This document shows, in pieces, positions 11,118-22,960 of a stretch of 64,000 bases of DNA (positions within the stretch are counted from its first letter, which is position 1; every line of letters starts with the position of its first letter). Made by a program: the position numbers and the translations under genes. The DNA is taken from the NCBI GenBank assembly GCA_030760725.1, contig JASWHV010000001.1, positions 76,529,683 through 76,593,682 of the forward strand, given 5' to 3'. Below the pieces are notes generated by a model, which had not been told where the DNA came from, did no database searches, and saw only the letters and a program-made list of their open reading frames with translations. This DNA is from Neostapfia colusana. Its lineage: Eukaryota; Streptophyta; Magnoliopsida; Poales; Poaceae.

Positions 11118-13085
11118 TGTGAGAGCCCAGCCCGGTGATCGCACTTGGTGGTGCCGTGCGATGCGGCACCCAACAGAAAGCACGAAAAGAGACTCAAGAA
11201 CATAATAAACTATTTTGTTACTCAACATAAGATCTTTTACAACATAATGTACATACGCAGCGGAATTTTTAAAAAAACTGGACAATCTACAAACTCTCGA
11301 CCCTAACTATGCCGAAGAGAAGTCGTTCAACCCATGAATGCTTCCTACTAGCTCCACCGAGAAAGGCAACGGCTAGGTTTCCGATAAGTGGAACAAACCG
11401 TGAGGTTCATCGTCTCACCGAACAACCCTATTCATAGCAGGCATCCTGCTACCTGCAAAAACAACTCTGAAGCAACCGTGAGCACTAAGGCTCAGCAAGT
11501 CTTAACCGTCAAACCTAAACATGTAACTCTACATGCAGGGGTAGTAAGACAGTAGGAACATGAATATGCAAAATGAAGCTTGACTAAACTTGATCTTTAT
11601 ATTCAGATTCTTATAGCCTTCATTTTAGTGGTATTCACGCCTCACAACACCGGAAGTCCACAATCAAACAAGAAACACTTATCCCGATGTTGCTAGCCTA
11701 AGGTGGAATAGAAATTTAGTTGGATATATATCTACTTCAGTCAAGGTTCCAATACAAAGATTAATCCATGAACAACATGTTAAGAGACTTAGTTCCTCTT
11801 CTTACTACGTCACGGCGCAGTGGGTAAGTATGCTCAATCCTCTTCCACGAGCGACGGTGATTCGAATCAATAACAACCCGGAATACACGACACATACACC
11901 CGCCTCGAAAGACTCTCTCAAGAGCTCTTTCTTACATTGTATGCAGCAACCTTTCACACGACACCCCGACATAGAAAAACGTTTCGCGCCGAGCAGGATG
12001 GTCCTCTACGCAGACACGTCGAAGTTGCCCGCTAAAGGATTTACACCTCCCGCCTTCTCAACGCCATTCCCACGCGAAGGATGAGTTTCTATATCACGGT
12101 CCATCGAGTTACATCGGTTTCATAGATCCCATACCCCACTATATATCCGGTACAGCTCAATATTGTCCAGCAGGGCCACATACATACGGTCCTTAACCGA
12201 CACGGACGGGGCTAAACCCAACCTCCACATTGGCCATACCATCCCGGCCCAGGCCCAATGTGGTCTCAAGCATTGTCACACCCATCGTAGGTCGAGACCA
12301 ACATTGAGCGCTCCATCCTATAGGAACATCCCCGTCCCCATCTCATTTTCATGAGGGTGCTCTTATCATCAACCTCTCGCGAGTAACTCCATTACTCGAC
12401 CTTTCTCGCGAGTAGCTTTTTACTACTCGACTTCTACCGAGATAGCTTCAACATTAGCCTAGCATCTATGATGAGGCAAATCCTACACTAAACCTTCTAC
12501 TCAAGGATGTAATAGCCATGCAAGAGGGTTTCAATCATCCTAGACATAATGCACAATATCAAGTCTAATAAACATGAGGTGAAGTAAAGCAAAATTTAAA
12601 ACGGTAACGATATGCAAACCGGGGCTTGCCTTGCTCAATGGTTTTGTTAGAAACTAGGAGTTAGTCTTCCGCCGGAGAATCCGCAAAACTCGTCACGAGA
12701 TGGAGATCCTCGCTGTGGAGTTGAGTCCTCGTCGAATGTCGACGTCATGTGAGCTATGATATTGCAATGCACATATATTTCAAAAGCGATTTAGAAACTG
12801 TTTCAAAACTGTTGTTCAAGTTAACTCACACATAAGAGGGACAAACAACAGCAAGGTTTCTGTTGTTGGATCTAAACCTTAGAGACGATGAAAGCTAGGT
12901 GAAAAGGGATATTAGTAATCACCATGTGATTAATTCCATTATATGAACAATTAAACCTGAAAGATGGTAGCTCAAGTTCCAGAGGTCCAATGAAGCTGAA
13001 ATTTAACCACAGCTTCTATGGAAGGTATTTAGGCAGTGTGCAAAAATTGAGCTCATGGAATGGCTTCATGTGAGCACAACAAATC
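11118..13085 (-). repeat. LTR C, left part
   Basis: Holds the 3' half of the LTR in its own orientation, with two stem-loop palindromes at 12380-12398 and 12409-12429 and GATTCGAATC at 11859-11868. The last five bases (13081-13085, AAATC) are the left target duplication of element B. Short open frames here (such as 11830-12084) have no coding resemblance. Confidence 0.8.
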
Positions 13086-16000
13086 TGACACGACCCCACG
13101 GTCTTGTCGAACCAGGATCACGCTGAGGGGTACTGCGTTGCACAGCACCGAATAACACACATCAAAGGTACAAAGCGGAAGCAAAACTTTTATTACATAA
13201 AGTGGTTTATGAACATTTGTACACCAAAATAAGTCCAGTCTACACTCACGGGCGTAGACTACGCATCAAGTGCACGTTCAGCCCTTGAACGTGTACTTGC
13301 TAGCACCCACGCACACTAACTCTGCGGCATGCACGGCTCCCACTCGACGGGGTTCCCTTCCTGGGGTTCCGTCTCCTCTTCGGGAGCCCCTTCCTCATAG
13401 AACCCTGCAAAAGCTTCAAATACAAGCAGAAAGAACGAAGGCTCAGCAAGACTGACCCGTCTCTCCTAAACATGGAACTTCTACATGAGGGATTGATAGG
13501 TTACATGAGGAAAAATCATTTGCAAGGACTCGCCTAATTAGTAAAACCTTACTTTCAAGTTTTAGCAGCAGGTTGTGGAGAACCTTACGCTAAGGCACAT
13601 GAGAGAGCCGCAATCAAACGAGAAACGCATTTCTCTCATGTACTTTGCCCAAAGTTGAAAAGAACTTTAGTTAGCTCTAAACTACAGCAAATCATTAGCA
13701 ACCAAATCCATCTTTCAATCAGCAACATTTTAACATGCAACTAGCCTGTTCTTTCTACGTCACGGTACAGTGAACAAGTGGTACTCACTAACCGCGAGGG
13801 ACGGCGATTATAATCGATTTACACCTGCAGGGTTACCCGAACAACCCGTCACGTATGCCCGTACTCGATGTTGCCTACAACAACCATCACGGACGTTGTA
13901 CGCAACTACCTTTTTCCCGTTAGCCAAATGTTGAACCGGTCCAATCATCCCGAGCAAGAAGTCTCTGCACGCGCATCTCAGTGCCGCCAGCCGATTTACA
14001 CCTCGAGCTCTCAACTTACCCTCTGAACGACCAGCTATGCCTCAACACCCAGCTACCCGAGTAACATCGGTTTCCCGGTTCCCATATAGCCGGTAGGTCT
14101 TCGGTACTGTTCTAGCTTGTTCAACAGGCCTGCACACGGCTCGGTCCTCAATCGACACAAGCGGAGCTACAGCACACAGGCCCCAAAGTCCTGCTGCCCT
14201 TACTCTCCGCTCGGTCTCATCTTTCTTGCCATGTGTATCATGTGCTATCTCTACCCGAGTCGAGTGCCTCTAGCCTATGCTCGTGAGTAGTTCCAACTAC
14301 TCGACTTGTACCGAATCCTACCCTAACTTAGCTTTGCAGTAGCTAACGGGGTTTGCAATCCTAAACCCAACCCATGGTTTTCTGGGCTATGCATTTGGGT
14401 TTCCAAACAAGACTCTAATGCAAGGAATCATAATATTCAAGTAAGTGCTCAAAACAATAAAAATTTGTAAGAAGGTTAATGCAAACCGGAGCTTGCCTTG
14501 CTGCTCTTGGTCGTAGGCTAGCTGCTCCTTCGGAGTAACGAAGTCTAGGACTTCGGGTTCCTCCTCGACCTTAGCGACTACATGATATACAAGTATATGT
14601 ATTAATTTAAATGCATTTGATTGAATTAAACTTGTGAAGTCTATAACTCTTACTATACAGACTCAATGCCTGTGAAACTTTTACTGTGACTTGGTTACAA
14701 CCTAAGTACATACTTGGTCAAGTTTTAGTTGCAGCAAAGCTCATTTGAGCCCTCCACAATTAATTATGTACTTGACCTTAATTGGCACTCTTAGGGTGTT
14801 CTAGGGATTTTCATGGAACAAACTATGACTTTATGAAAACTAGATTTTCAGAGGGTTCTAATGGAGTTGGTCTCACTTAATTTTAAGGTTCCTAACTGAA
14901 GATATGAGCTAAACAATTTCAGAGAAAATTCTGAAAATGTTTCTGAACATTTTCTATTTTCTCTGGAACAGTTTCACTAATCACACCATTAGATGGATCA
15001 AATGAGCTCAAATCGCTCTGAAATTTTTATGGTAGTTCAGGGATATTTTGGTGAACATTCTGGCAAAATTTTAGAATTTTCCTCCAAAGGATTCTCCAGT
15101 TAAAATCCAAACAGTTTAAATTTTGAGGAATTAATTCTGGAGAAATAAGGATTTTCATGAAGTGAAACTTGATTTGCTGGAAAGTACTCAGAGAGCTGAA
15201 TCCAAAAAAATTTGGTTCACTCGATTTGGAGTTTTCTAGCCAAAGTTATGAGGATTTGAAGTTTGAAGGAAATCTAAAAATCGGGGGAAAAGTTTAAATC
15301 TGCCGGGGCCCGCGGGGACACGTGTTGGGCGCGGAGGCGACAGCACACTGAGGCCCACAGGATTTTTGCGCGCCAGCACATCAGATCCCGGCCACAGCCA
15401 GATCCCAATTTAAAATATCTTCCGCTGACAGCTGGGGTCCACCCCCTTCGTCTACCTCTCGCCGCCCGCGCTCTACCGCCGGGGTACCTCGCCGGAGAGC
15501 TCGCCGGCAGCTTCTGTAAAGCTCCAAACTTCACGATTTTGGCCGCCTCTGCCTATTTTCACTCGGGGAACAGGATTCTTGGGTCAGCTCGCCATGAAAA
15601 CGGCCGGCACATGGTCGGCGACGAGCGGCGGCTTCGGAAAGACTTCGGCCGTGTAGGCCGACTTCCCTAGCACCTCGATCACTCGAGCAACCGGTTGGGG
15701 AGCATCAGTGGACCTTAGGGAAGGTCGACCTGAGCTTGAAGCAGCTCGGGGGAGGCCCGAAGTAGGCTTTCACCGTGCACCCGATGCCTCCCGCATGCTC
15801 CGTCGTCGGTAAACTTCAAGATATGCCGGTTACAGGGGTTCTCAGACCAAAGGTTGTGAAGGCAACTTGTGCGCTACCGTGTCTAGTGTATGTGAGAGCG
15901 GATTGAGGCCCTCTAATCCTTCCTAGAGTAGGAATTTGACAGAACCGCACCCGAAGGTCGTTCTGCACCTAGAAAGGGGAAATTGGAAATTCGCCGCCGG

Positions 16001-17126
16001 TGAGCAAGCACTCGGGCTGTGGCTCGGGGGTGAGCAGCACTGGTCACCAGCGCGTCCAAGGGTGCCTTGTCTCAGGCGTGACAACTCCCCGGTTGGTCTG
16101 TCCATGGGAGCTCGAAGTGCGGCGTTTTTAGGTCACCGAATTAAACTCTCGGTATAGCCGAGATCAATCGGTTTCAGCTGAGTTTTAGCAATGGGGAAGA
16201 AGGAGGAGGGTTCCTAGTACCTTGCCATAGCTCTGGAGGGGACGGGAAGGCTGTGATCGGAGCTCTCCGATCAGTTCTGAGCGGCGGAAGGAGTTTTTCC
16301 GGCGCTGTGTTCTTGCGGGGAGGAAATGGCGAGGGCTTCAGCCGAGGAGGGGAAAGAACGCCTTAAGAAGGCTCTGAACCGCCTCGTGCCCGCGCGTGGC
16401 CAAGCAGCTGCTGGCGCGGTGGCCTCCCTCGGTGGCGATCGCAGCTGCAGCTCGGCGACCCGAGTGAGAAAAGTCTCAGTCGGTTGAATCCTCCCTGTGG
16501 CTGACATGTGGGTCCCATTTTCATTTTTAACCTCTGAAATTCACTCCTAATCACTGTTGTAAACAGTGAGCCCCAAAATACCCATGGTGATTCAAATTAT
16601 TCACCCATGAGCCATTTGAAATTGATTAGAATTCAAATTGGGTTTGGTTTGAATGAATTTCAGCACATGTTCAGTTTGAAATTCAAATAAAGTTTGAATT
16701 TGCCCCACTTAGCTCATGTCAAGATCAACTCCAAATGGAGTGAAAATTGGTGTATGAGCTCACAAAAATGTGCTGAGTAAGAATATGTCTCCCACTTTTG
16801 AATTCACGGGATAAAAGCAGTTTGAATTTGAATATGGTTTCAAACTGCCCTCTTTCTAGCTATACCCAAAATGACCTCAAAAAGGTTTTGAATTTGGGTG
16901 AAACTTGGCATGGACATTCCTAGCAATATGTAGGAGTTTTTCTTATGCCCAGCCCTTATGTATTACATGTGGGAAATACCACTTTTGCAATATGTGAGTT
17001 TATTCCCTAATGAGCATGTTGATGGTGGTTACTTGCTCTTCAAATGTGTTCATCAACTTTCTTCAAATGAGGTGTGTGTGTGGTGATGAACACTTCAAAC
17101 ATGTGTAAAAAACTGAGGCCCTTACA
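13086..17126 (-). repeat. Element B 3' LTR (left copy)
   Basis: 4041 bp, from TGACACGACCCCACGG to GGCCCTTACA. A GC-rich block lies at about 15290-16500, flanked by AT-rich blocks. It contains palindromes at 13805-13816 and 14285-14302. It pairs with 24462-28496; visible differences include a few extra bases near 15705-15715 and scattered substitutions. Open frames inside (for example 15274-15534 and 16271-16507) are non-coding by context. Confidence 0.92.
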
Positions 17127-17144
17127 TTCCTCCCCCCTTAAAAG
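17127..17144 (-). promoter_or_regulatory. Element B polypurine tract
   Basis: The minus strand reads CTTTTAAGGGGGGAGGAA directly before the 3' LTR. It is the expected primer site for plus-strand DNA synthesis. Element A has the same tract at 31236-31249. Confidence 0.85.
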
Positions 17145-17196
17145 AATCTCGTCCCGAGATTATAAGGTGAAAATGAGAGAGAGGACGGTGGAAAAA

Positions 17197-17860
17197 TTAC
17201 TGGATATGCGACGTGAAAAAGTCGGGGTAGTTAGCGCGAAGAAATCCTTCACTCTCCCATGTCGCTTCGTCCACGGAGTGATTACCCCATAGAACCTTGT
17301 AGAACCACAACGTACGGTTGCGTGTGGTTCGGGCCTTTTCGTCAATAATCTGAACCGGTTCCTCCCGATAGGTGAGATCTGGTTGCAGTTCTTCAATGTC
17401 CTCCAGCTGAACGGTAGTAGATAGCTTAAGACACTTCCTCAGCTGGGAAATGTGAAAGACGTCGTGCACACCGGAAAGTGCTTCTGGTAATTTCAGCCGG
17501 TATGCTACTGATCCACATCTTTCGGCAATCTGGAATGGACCGATGAATCGGGGTGCCAACTTTCCTCTCACCCCAAATCTGTTTACGCCCTTCATTGGAG
17601 ACACACGTAGATATACGTGATCCCTGACTTCGAATTGTAATGGGCGTCTTCTCCGGTCTGCATACTGTTTCTGACGGGATTGGGCGGCTTTTAGGTTCGC
17701 TTGAATCAATCGAACCTTTTCTTCCGCGTTGTTGACAAGGTCAATCCCGAAGGTAACCCTTTCGCCAGACTCACACCAATTCAATGGTGTGCGGCATTTT
17801 CTCCCGTATAGCGCCTCGTAGGGCGCCATCTTAATGCTAGCTTGGTACCCATTTTGTACG
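17197..17860 (-). pseudogene. Element B: integrase C-terminus and chromodomain
   Basis: This is the end of the polyprotein. It shows APYEALYGRKCRTPLNWCE, the GPFQIAERCGSVAYRL and VHDVFHISQLRKCL blocks of plant gypsy integrases, then a chromodomain-like end with REEPVQIIDEKARTTRN, WFYKVLWGNHSVDEATWE and RANYPDFF. Such chromodomains are thought to steer insertion to particular chromatin. The open frame starting at 17829 is not a separate gene: a one-base deletion near 17852, judged against element A, breaks it from the integrase core upstream. Confidence 0.9.
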
Positions 17861-19235
17861 AGAACTCGGCTAACGGCAAGTGATCATCCCAATTCTTGCC
17901 GTGGTTGATAGCGCAAGTTCGTAGCATGTCTTCTAGGATCTGGTTTACCCGCTCGGTTTGCCCGTCCATTTGTGGGTGGTACGCTGAACTATGGATCAGC
18001 TTCGTCCCCAAGGCAGCATGCAGCTGCTCCAAAAAACGGGACACAAATAAAGTGCCCTGATCCGATATGATGGTACGGGGTACGCCGTACAAGCATAGGA
18101 TTTGTGAGATGTACAGTTAAGCGTACTTCTTGGCGTTGTAGTTGGTGTTGACCGGGATGAAATGGGCAACTTTGGTGAGCCGATCGACGATCACCCACAC
18201 AGAATCATGTTTCTGCAAAGTGGTGGGTAAACCGACGATGAAATCCATGCTCACGTCGTCCCACTTCCAGGCAGGAACGCCCAGTGGTTGAAGCAGTCCC
18301 GGTTTCCGCATATGGTCTGCCTTCACCCTCCGACATGTATCACACTCGGACACGTACTTTGCGATGTCCCGCTTCATCCGTGTCCACCAAAACTTGCTTC
18401 TGAGTTCTTGATACATTTTGTTGCTGCCGGGGTGAATAGAAAATTTTGATAAGTGAGCCTCATCAAAAATTTTCTTCCGCAACTCCGGGTTACGGGGTAC
18501 GACGATCCGGTCCTTGAACCATAGGACGCCGTCTCCGTCCTTCCGGAAATATTTCAGCTCCCCACTGTCTACACGTCTCCGCAAATGCGACATGCCCTTG
18601 TCATGTTTCTGAGCTGCCGCTATCTCTTCACGGATGGTGGGGATCAAAGCTAAGTTGTAGAGAGCTCCATGTGGCATCACATGCAATGGTGGCTCGCTCT
18701 CTTCCAACATGGTGATGGTCAGATTGTTGACGTGTGACTTGCGGCTCAGCGCATCTGCCACTACGTTTGCCTTGCCCGGATGATAATGGATCTCTATTTC
18801 ATAATCCTTTATCAATTCTAACCATCTTAGCTGCCTCATGTTCAGCTCCTTCTGAGTGAATATGTACTTGAGGCTTTCGTGGTCGGTATATAGATGTACG
18901 AGGTTACCGAGTAGGTAGTGCCTCCACATTTTCAGTGCAAGTACCACGGCAGCGAGCTTCAAGTCGTGAGTTGGATAATTCTGCTCATGGTTTCTAAGCT
19001 GCCGTGATCCATACGCGACCACTCTTCGGTCTTGCATCAGCACACATCCGAGCCCAATGCCGGATGCATCGCAGTACACATCGAACAGTTTTGTTGTGTC
19101 TGGCTGCGCCAAAACCGGTGCCGATGTTAGGTGCTTGACTAAAGCCTTGAATGCTGTTTCACACGCTGGACTCCAAACATATTTAGTAGCCTTCTTCAGC
19201 AGCTCCGTCATAGGCTTTGCAATCTTTGAGAATTC
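17853..19235 (-). pseudogene. Element B: RNase H and integrase core
   Basis: Contains the end of the RT connection (AKPMTELLKKATKYVW), RNase H (FDVYCDASGIGLGCVLMQ, LYTDHESLKYIF), the integrase zinc domain (CDTCRRVKADH) and the DDE core (MDFIVGLP, IISDQGTLFVSRF, QTERVNQILEDML). A TAA at 18117-18119 replaces the Glu codon that element A has at the same place, cutting the integrase within its core. The frame is joined to RT only through a one-base deletion near 19233. Confidence 0.92.
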
Positions 19236-20314
19236 GGAATGAACCTCCGATAATATCCCGCGAGTCCGAGGAAACTCCGTACCTCGTGAACAGTCCTTGG
19301 GGATTTCCAATTCAGCACTTGAGTGATCTTGCTCAGGTCTACAGCGATACCCTCCGCTGAAATGATATGCCCGAGAAAAGGCACTTGCGATATCCAGAAC
19401 TCGCATTTGCTGAATTTCGCGTATAGCTCGTGATCCCGCAGCCATTGCAAGACTATACGCAGATGCTTCTTGTGATCTTCCTCCGACTTGGAATATACCA
19501 GGATGTCATCGATGAAGACCACGACAAACTTGTCCAGCTCCGGCATGAATACCGAGTTCATCAAGTACATGAAGTGAGCTGGAGCATTGGTGAGGCCGAA
19601 GGACATGACCAGGTACTCATAAAGTCCGTACCTCGTCGAGAAAGCCGTCTTCAGAATATCCTCAGCCCTTATCTTAATCTGATGGTACCCGGATCTTAAG
19701 TCCATCTTGGAAAAGATCTTTGCTTCGACCAACTGATCAAACAACATGTCGATCCGTGGCAACGGGTACTTGTTCTTGATGGTTACGGCATTTAATGGAC
19801 GATAGTCCACGCAAAGCCGTAATGTCTCATCCTTCTTCTTTACAAATAATGCCGAACAGCCCCATGGCGAGGAGCTCGGCCTAATAAAACCCTTCTCCAG
19901 CAGGTCCGTTAGCTGGGTCTTCAATTCAGCCAATTCCTTGGGCGTCATCTTGTACGGCCTTCGGGATATTGGCATGGTTCCCGGTGCAAGTTCGATCTTG
20001 AACTCTACCTCTCTATCAGGCGGCATCCCCGGCAAATCGTCCGGGAATACGTCAGGGAACTCGCGGACCACTGGAATATCTTCCAATCTGATGGTTGTGG
20101 CTTGATAGACACTTGGAAGTTTTATTTCTGGACTGTCCAGAAATAAGGAGTGAGACTCGTGCACTTCTGAGTTTAAGTGCACAACTCGGAGGACGGTGTC
20201 TAAAACAGCGCCGTGGCGGGTTAACCACGACATCCCTAGAATGACATTGACCTTTTGTCCCTCTAAGATTATGAGAGACGTAGGGTAGACTCTACCCTCT
20301 AAGCACAATGGCGC
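19236..20314 (-). pseudogene. Element B: protease end and reverse transcriptase
   Basis: The frame starts with the end of the aspartic protease (VNVILGMSWLTRHGA) and a linker, followed by all RT blocks: FPDVFPDDLPGMPPDREVEF, RRPYKM, SSSPWGCSALFVKKKD, RLCVDYRPLN, FSKMDLRSGYHQ, FGLTNAPAHFM and the catalytic FIDDILVYS. The active site is intact here, unlike element A. The frame is cut off from gag upstream by a change in an A-run (20315-20319) and from RNase H downstream by the deletion near 19233. Confidence 0.92.
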
Positions 20315-21752
20315 TTTTTGGGACCATCATGCTTGCTGAAATTTTCCCACCCGGTGAACAGATCACATAAGGACTATCGGTGGGTAGTATTTGCAAGCTA
20401 TATTTATCAATGAAAGCTTGGCTAATGAAGCTATGCGTGGCGCCTGAATCAAATAATACTATGGCGGGATGCTGGTGGAGTTGGAACATACCCCCAAGGA
20501 TTGGCTCACCCTCCGGCACGTCCTCTATGGCAAGCTGGTGGACAGTGCCGGGCCTAGGGTTTGCCCGCCGCGCATTAGTAGGGTTCCGGGGTTGATTCCT
20601 CCCCGGAAACTGTGATGCAACCCCGCCGCCTTGCCTCTCTGGGCAACTGCTGGCGAAGTGTCCTGGACGACCACATTTGTAACATGTGGCCGCTGCTTGT
20701 GCGGTGCTCAGGGGACGAAAGCCCGGCATGCGCTGCTGAGGTGCATACGCACGCGGCATTGCCCGCTGCTGCTGTTGTTGTTGCGGAGGTGGTACTGGCA
20801 GTGCCGGCCTGAATGCCGGTGAAGAGTACGGCCGACTGCGGAACGGCATCAGCCTCTGGGGTGGCTGCCAGCGTGGACCTGATGCTGGGCGATTCACCAT
20901 CCGAAACTTCTGAGAAGGACAGCCTCCTTCTCCGCTGCTTTGCGGCGCGCTTCGCTTTCTCTCCGCCGCCGCCAACTCCTTGCCGGAGTCCTCCTGAACA
21001 ATCGCAGCATCAATGATGTCGTTGAGGCTGCCGCGATTGAACATCGCCAATTTGTCCTTCAGGAGCGGGTTAAGCCCCTGGTAAAAGTGGTCCCGCCGCT
21101 TCTCGTCAGTATCTGCGTGATACGACGCGTAGAGCGCGAGATCGTTGAACACCCTGGAGTATTCCAGCGCGTTCCTGCTCCCTTGCTGCAGGTGTAGGAA
21201 TTCCTGCGTCTTCCTCTTCATTAGACCTGGCGGTATGTGATAGGCCCTGAAGGCCATCCAGAACTCCGCCCAAGTCATTACTCGGTCGGTGGGCTGTGAA
21301 GCACAGAAGTTCGCCCACCACGCGCTCGCGGATCCTTGGAGCTGCTGGACCGCGAACTGAGTCTTGCGCTGCTCACTTATCTGGAGCAGCCCGAACTTCA
21401 TCTCTATCACGCAGAGCCAGTTGTACGCGTCAAGAGGTTCATCCACCCTTGAGAATACCGGGGGATGAGTTGCTAGGAAGTCGGAGTAGGAGCTCTGTTG
21501 ACGCTCCTCACGGTCTTGACGTCTCTCTGGGCGAGATGTATTAGCGATGAGAGTCTGCAGCAACTCCGTGTGCTGCTGATGGGAACCCGCCATTGCCGTG
21601 ACGATGTCGGCCAATGTAACCGTTGGCAGTGGCGGTGGCGGTGTTTGCTGTTGCTGCTGCTGCTGTCCCGAGGAATCCTCGGGAGGCGGTTGGGAGGTCT
21701 CTCCCCCTTGGCTAGTACCCCCAACATCCGGGTTGGCACGAGTACGCATCAT
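20292..21752 (-). CDS. Element B: gag with the beginning of protease
   Basis: Gag forms the retrotransposon particle and packages its RNA. The best start is the Met pair at 21752 (MMRTRANPDVGG); the longer frame to 21782 runs into a sequence ending TTTCAG that looks like a splice acceptor. Counted from 21752: a Gln/Pro-rich start, the retrotransposon gag domain (residues about 80-250, with YNWLCVIEMKF, WWANFC, FRAYHIPPGLMKRKTQEFLHL), a basic Pro/Gln stretch, one CCHC zinc knuckle (CYKCGRPGHFASSC, 357-370) and the protease active site FDSGATHSF (DSG at 435-437). Gag and protease share one frame. The frame ends early because the A-run at 20315-20319 appears two bases too long, or one too short. 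Confidence 0.9.
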   Translation of the reverse strand: MMRTRANPDVGGTSQGGETSQPPPEDSSGQQQQQQQTPPPPLPTVTLADIVTAMAGSHQQHTELLQTLIANTSRPERRQDREERQQSSYSDFLATHPPVFSRVDEPLDAYNWLCVIEMKFGLLQISEQRKTQFAVQQLQGSASAWWANFCASQPTDRVMTWAEFWMAFRAYHIPPGLMKRKTQEFLHLQQGSRNALEYSRVFNDLALYASYHADTDEKRRDHFYQGLNPLLKDKLAMFNRGSLNDIIDAAIVQEDSGKELAAAERKRSAPQSSGEGGCPSQKFRMVNRPASGPRWQPPQRLMPFRSRPYSSPAFRPALPVPPPQQQQQQRAMPRAYAPQQRMPGFRPLSTAQAAATCYKCGRPGHFASSCPERQGGGVASQFPGRNQPRNPTNARRANPRPGTVHQLAIEDVPEGEPILGGMFQLHQHPAIVLFDSGATHSFISQAFIDKYSLQILPTDSPYVICSPGGKISASMMVPKSAIVLRG

Positions 21753-22025
21753 TCTGAAATTCAAAACAACAGCGATTAGCACATGTCATACTTAAAATTC
21801 CATATGCAACAGTAGGTATTGAAGTGACACATGAATCGACATTCACATATATTGATAAAGCACAAACTTTATACAAGATACATTGTTCTCGGGTCTCCGA
21901 GAAGTCGTTCTCATGTCGTCACTAACTATACATACCCTACTGCCTACACGACATGTCACCGATTACAAAAGTTGGGTTACACTACTCTAGCTGCCCTGCT
22001 TGGCAACTGTAACCCCCTACTCGGA
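21753..22025 (-). other. Spacer between the extra ORF and gag of element B
   Basis: No coding frame. It ends, in element orientation, with GAATTTCAG directly before the gag start codon, which fits a 3' splice site. Confidence 0.5.
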
Positions 22026-22960
22026 CTAGAACTCGACCTCCTGCGGGTCGTCCTCCTCCGGTACTTCTGCTGGTGGCTCTGGATCTACCACCTCTTCTCC
22101 CATCTCGGGTTCTCCCATTGCTGGAAGGCCCAAGACCACCGGTATGCCCAATACCGGAGGTACGAGGTCCTGCAATGCATGCACCTCGTCCATAGCCTGG
22201 TTGTAGTCCTCCTCCCAGCCTTGCCCTTCCTCAATAGCTCGTCCCGCTCTTGAGTAAGGTCCTCATTCTGCTGGGTTAAAGTCTGCACCAGATCTTGTAA
22301 CGCCGCGATGTCGACACGGCTTTTCTTCTTCGCCTTCTTCAGACGATGCAACTGATGGTGCTGTTCATTCAGTCGCTTGATCGTTGGAAGGAGCACATTG
22401 CGGAGTGCGCTGTGAGCACCCTCGAAATGATCTCCATGGCTTGTGCTCTCCTTGAGCTTTATGGCGAGATGCTCCATATGAACAGCTTGGCTGTCCATCA
22501 CAGCGTTTCCCGCCCTCATCTGGAGGCTACGGTTTGCCTCTGCGGGGCTGTACCTTGGGCAACTCGGGTCGGCTGCCTCCCAGTATCTCCCTTCCCACAC
22601 ATGCTGAGCCCGTCCCTCCACCGGAACGAGCGCGTACGGAGTGCCCTCCATAGGCTGCACGTGTAGTTGGCAGAAACGTGACATGGTGTCACGGGCTGCC
22701 ACTTGCCACATCCCTTCCGGTTGTCTACCTCTCACCGTGACGGTGAACGGCACCCAACCGGGTGGCGTAGGTCTTGCAGGGACTTCGACATGTATTGTCC
22801 ACGTCTTGTTCCCCTCTTCGCCTTCTTCCTTGGCGAAGTACTGCGGCATCTGGTTGTATCTGAAATATTGAAGCATCTGCCTCAATGCCTCCGGATAGCC
22901 ACTGTGGTGAGAACAGTGGGACACCACCCACCCGTTCTCCAACTGCTTATCTGCTGTCAT
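22026..22960 (-). CDS. Element B: extra ORF upstream of gag, function unknown
   Basis: A 291-residue open frame (22960-22085) in the same sense as gag lies in the leader, where such elements usually have no gene. I do not recognise a domain. The N-terminal two thirds are globular-looking with Trp-rich segments (TWTIHVEVPARPTPPGWVPF, MSRFCQLHVQP, WEGRYWEAADP). Residues about 160-245 are heptad-like and probably a coiled coil (LRNVLLPTIKRLNEQHHQLH, a KKAKKK patch, LQDLVQTLTQQNEDLTQERD). Near 22235 the frame seems shifted by one base: another frame continues with an acidic, Pro-rich tail (EEGQGWEEDY to PQEVEF) and ends at 22026-22028. The start codon directly follows TTTTTACAG, a good 3' splice site. 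Codon-level order and low stop density suggest a real protein of the family. It could be a regulatory or nucleic-acid-binding accessory factor; that is inference. Confidence 0.7.

Noticed and set aside
15274..16554. Repeated open frames in the LTRs of B (such as 78-97 residues)
   Set aside because: They occur in both LTR copies because the DNA is duplicated; differences between copies are not biased to silent positions as far as can be seen.
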